A stretch of 8,929 nucleotides of DNA from Promethearchaeota archaeon (GTDB lineage: Archaea > Asgardarchaeota > Lokiarchaeia > Sigyniarchaeales > SOKP01): positions 1-8,929 of the forward strand of contig JAUWHL010000006.1 in the NCBI GenBank assembly GCA_030605895.1. Reading direction: 5' to 3'. Below the pieces are notes generated by a model. It had not been told where the DNA came from. It searched no databases and was given only the letters and a program-made list of their open reading frames with translations. Shown here in pieces: positions 7,121 through 8,929 of the stretch. Numbering within the stretch: position 1 is the first letter of the stretch; every line of letters begins with the position of its first letter. A program made the position numbers and the translations under genes.

Positions 7121-7129
7121 TTTATAATA
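7121..7129 (-). promoter_or_regulatory. TATA box of the TPR-like/nog1/mfnF/mfnE operon
   Basis: Minus-strand TATTATAAA is centred 27 bases ahead of ATG 7098 and is followed by a TTA repeat. Transcription from it would start at or next to the ATG, giving a leaderless message. It is the best-placed TATA element in the window. Confidence 0.55.
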
Positions 7130-7237
7130 CTATTCTTGATTAAATAAGTTCATGATTTCTATTTACTTAAAGATTATAAAAAATAAAAATTTTACAAATT
7201 TAGAATTTCCATCCAGAAAAACTTTTAATTTGACATT

Positions 7238-7300
7238 GATTATAATCTAAAAATTAAATAAATTTTTCAAAATCAAAAAAAAATTTAATATCAACAAGGT
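7238..7300 (+). promoter_or_regulatory. Probable promoter and weak Shine-Dalgarno of asd
   Basis: This part of the divergent spacer is very AT-rich. TTAAATAAAT (7254-7263) is a plausible TATA element that would place the transcript start near 7284. A weak AAGGT (7296-7300) lies five bases ahead of ATG 7306. Other TATA-like strings (TATAATC at 7241, TTTAATA at 7284) compete, so the exact element is not fixed. Confidence 0.35.
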
Positions 7301-7305
7301 TTCTG

Positions 7306-8394
7306 ATGAAAAAATTCAGCGTTGGCATCCTTGGTGCTACAGGAACAGTTGGACAAAATTATATTAAACTTTTACAAGATCATCCATGGTTTGAAATTGT
7401 AGATGTTGCAGCATCTCCTAGATCAGCCGGAAAAACTTATGTAGAAGCTGTTAAAGAAAAATGGCAAATGCCAATTCCAATTCCTAATAAAATTAAAGAT
7501 TTAACAGTAAGAGATGTTCAAGATTTTGAGAAAATACCTGAGAACCTTAACTTTGTTTTTTCTGCGATAAACATGCCGACAAAAGAACAAATCAAGGAGG
7601 TAGAATATAGTTATGCTAAAAAGGGTTTTCCTCTCATAAGCAATAATTCGGCTCATCGTTGGACTCCTGATGTACCTATGATTATTGGTGAAATTAACCA
7701 CGAACATGTAAATGTTATACCAATTCAACAAAAAAATAAGGATTTTACAAAAGGTTTTATCGTTGTAAAACCTAATTGTTCGCTTCAGAGTTATCTTACA
7801 CCAATTTATGCTTTAGAACAAGCAGGTTATAAGGTTGAGAAATTAATCATAACCACTTTGCAAGCTGTTTCTGGAGCGGGTTATCCGGGAGTTCCCTCTT
7901 TAGACATTGTTGATAATATTGTTCCATATATTAATGGAGAAGAAAAAAAAACAGAAGAAGAACCGTTAAAAAATCTAGGAAAAATTGGAAAAATTTGAAA
8001 TGAAAATTAAAAAAATATACAAATAACTGCAAAAATTACAAGAGTTCCAGTATCCGATGGTCATACCGCAAGTGTAAACTTAAAATTTCAAGATAAAGTA
8101 CCATTAAAAGAAGAAATCATTGATATTTGGAAAGTCTTTAAATCTTTACCCCAAGAGTTAGATTTACCTTTTGCTCCTAATCAGCCGATAATTTATTTAG
8201 AAAATATTGATAGACCTCAACCAAAAATGGATAGAGATAACGATAAAGGAATGGCCGTTACAATAGGTAGACTTAGAGAAGATAACGTTTTTGATTACAA
8301 ATTCGTATCATTAAGCCATAATACAATAAGAGGCGCTGCAGGTGGAGCAATTTTAAATGCAGAGTTATTGGTAGCTAAAGGTTTTATAAAATAA
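7306..8394 (+). pseudogene. asd: Aspartate-semialdehyde dehydrogenase (archaeal/fungal type), frame interrupted at 7996-8010
   Basis: The enzyme reduces aspartyl phosphate with NADPH in lysine, threonine and methionine synthesis. Codons 1-230 show the nucleotide loop GATGTVGQ (10-17), the catalytic cysteine in PNCS (Cys158) and SGAGYPG (189-195). The frame then hits TGA (7996-7998) and TAA (8008-8010). The same frame resumes with RVPVSDGHT (family catalytic His region), GMAVTIGRLR and a canonical end, FDYKFVSLSHNTIRGAAGG, stopping at 8394. The total of 363 codons is normal for the family, and no domain is missing. The downstream half has no start of its own before an internal ATG at 8227, so this is one gene, not two. 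Removing one A from the run at 7989-7993 and adding one to the run at 8009-8015 gives a clean GKFEMKIKKNIQITAK bridge. Two homopolymer-length errors therefore explain it better than true decay, although recent inactivation cannot be excluded. It has its own promoter and diverges from the nog1 operon. Confidence 0.88.
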
Positions 8395-8413
8395 AAAATA
8401 ATTATTTCTTCTA

Positions 8414-8430
8414 CTGAGTCTCCGGCTCAG
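8414..8430. terminator. Bidirectional hairpin terminator between convergent genes
   Basis: CTGAGTC-TCC-GGCTCAG can form a seven-pair stem (one G-T pair) with a three-base loop. It is the only GC-rich element in the 59-base gap between the convergent asd and right-edge genes. T-rich sequence follows on the plus strand (TATATTTTC) and on the minus strand (TAATTATTTTTT further on). A 14-base direct repeat, ATAAAAAATAATTA, flanks it at 8391-8404 and 8443-8456 and includes both genes' stop codons. Confidence 0.5.
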
Positions 8431-8453
8431 GTATATTTTCTCATAAAAAATAA

Positions 8454-8929
8454 TTAAAACTCATGTTTGTCAATTAAAATGGGCAAGAGAAGTTTCAATA
8501 ATGAGATTGATTTCTTTTTCTTAATTAATTTATAGAATGGATATTCTGGAAATATTGTAAAATATCTTTCATTCCTCAATAACTTCAACGTTTTGAATCG
8601 AGGGAAAAAAGAAAATTTTGAATGCTCAAAAATAAAGTTCTTTAATATATTTTTAAGTAAAAATTTGTCAACAATAATAACAGCTGAAAGTGGACCATAC
8701 TTTTTAGTTATTTTCTCTTTAATTGAATATACTGAATCAAAATTATTTGAAAAGAGTTCTTCCTTATTAATTGCGCTTATTTTTGCCAGAGTACTCTCTT
8801 CAAATTCTAATAAAAATGTATGTTTACACACATTCTTTGAAAGTTGTTCTCGAGAGATTTTTATGTTTTTCTTATTCTCTAAATCTGTAATAATTAATAA
8901 AATTCGAGAATTTAAACCAAAATAAAAAT
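8454..8929 (-). CDS. Unrecognised basic protein, C-terminal 157 residues (5' end beyond window)
   Basis: The frame is open from the right edge to a TAA at 8454-8456, so the gene begins outside the window. An internal GTG at 8831 could be read as a start, but the open frame continues upstream with protein-like sequence (FGLNSRILLIITDLENKK), so the partial-gene reading is better. The visible part is rich in Lys, Phe, Leu and Ile. It includes a charged helical stretch (EELFSNNFDSVYSIKEKITKKYG), a short hydrophobic strand SAVIIVDKFLL, and a basic tail with KKKK followed by a 13-residue hydrophobic run that is too short for a membrane helix. I cannot name the family. It converges on asd with a hairpin between the two. 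Confidence that it is a real gene is moderate. Confidence 0.55.
   Translation of the reverse strand, partial: FYFGLNSRILLIITDLENKKNIKISREQLSKNVCKHTFLLEFEESTLAKISAINKEELFSNNFDSVYSIKEKITKKYGPLSAVIIVDKFLLKNILKNFIFEHSKFSFFPRFKTLKLLRNERYFTIFPEYPFYKLIKKKKSISLLKLLLPILIDKHEF

Noticed and set aside
7501..7731. Minus-strand 76-codon ORF
   Set aside because: It is antisense to well-conserved asd codons.
7996..7998. TGA in asd as selenocysteine or other recoding
   Set aside because: A second stop (TAA) follows in the same frame at 8008-8010, no family member needs selenocysteine there, and no recoding hairpin is evident. Homopolymer slips explain both stops at once.
8593..8925. Plus-strand 110-codon ORF at the right edge
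   Set aside because: It competes with the minus-strand frame, which continues open to the edge with a more protein-like charged composition. The plus ORF is Ser/Phe/Ile-rich like the other shadows. Confidence is moderate.

Overview
The window looks like archaeal chromosome, most likely from an AT-rich Asgard-type (Lokiarchaeia-like) archaeon. This rests on an archaeal NOG1-type ribosome-assembly GTPase, the methanofuran-pathway pair MfnE/MfnF, an archaeal/fungal-type aspartate-semialdehyde dehydrogenase, HEAT- and TPR-like helical proteins, and TATA-like boxes about 25-30 bases ahead of several starts. The phylum is an inference from gene content and base composition. No marker gene in the window settles it.

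Layout. Bases 1-2149 (minus) are the N-terminal 716 or so residues of a large HEAT-repeat plus helical/coiled-coil protein that runs off the left edge and has no ATG at its front. Bases 2150-2477 are a gene-poor AT-rich spacer holding one possible 36-residue ORF (plus). Bases 2478-3528 (minus) are two adjacent hot-dog-fold genes, a non-catalytic FAS1/MaoC_N-type subunit followed by a catalytic MaoC subunit, probably the two halves of a heteromeric (R)-enoyl-CoA/acyl-thioester hydratase. Bases 3669-7098 (minus) are a compact probable operon in the order small TPR-like helical protein, NOG1-type GTPase, MfnF, MfnE. After a divergent promoter region, 7306-8394 (plus) encodes aspartate-semialdehyde dehydrogenase, whose frame is interrupted by two stops only a few codons apart. 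A bidirectional hairpin terminator separates it from the 3' end of an unrecognised gene (minus, 8454 to beyond the right edge).

How the genes relate. MfnE and MfnF act late in methanofuran synthesis, activating the aminomethylfuran phosphate and coupling it to glutamyltyramine, and so imply methanofuran/H4MPT-linked C1 metabolism in the host. NOG1 belongs to large-subunit ribosome maturation; its unknown TPR-like neighbour is translated just ahead of it from what looks like a leaderless start. The MaoC pair belongs to acyl-CoA metabolism, and Asd to the lysine/threonine/methionine branch from aspartate.

The most useful second-look points are the broken but otherwise complete asd, best explained by two opposite homopolymer-length changes, and a similar one-base slip that would give mfnF a proper ATG. 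Both may be assembly errors. I found no CRISPR array, mobile element, tRNA or rRNA, and no clear undescribed multi-gene system. The least explained proteins are the HEAT/coiled-coil protein, the TPR-like protein next to NOG1, and the right-edge protein.
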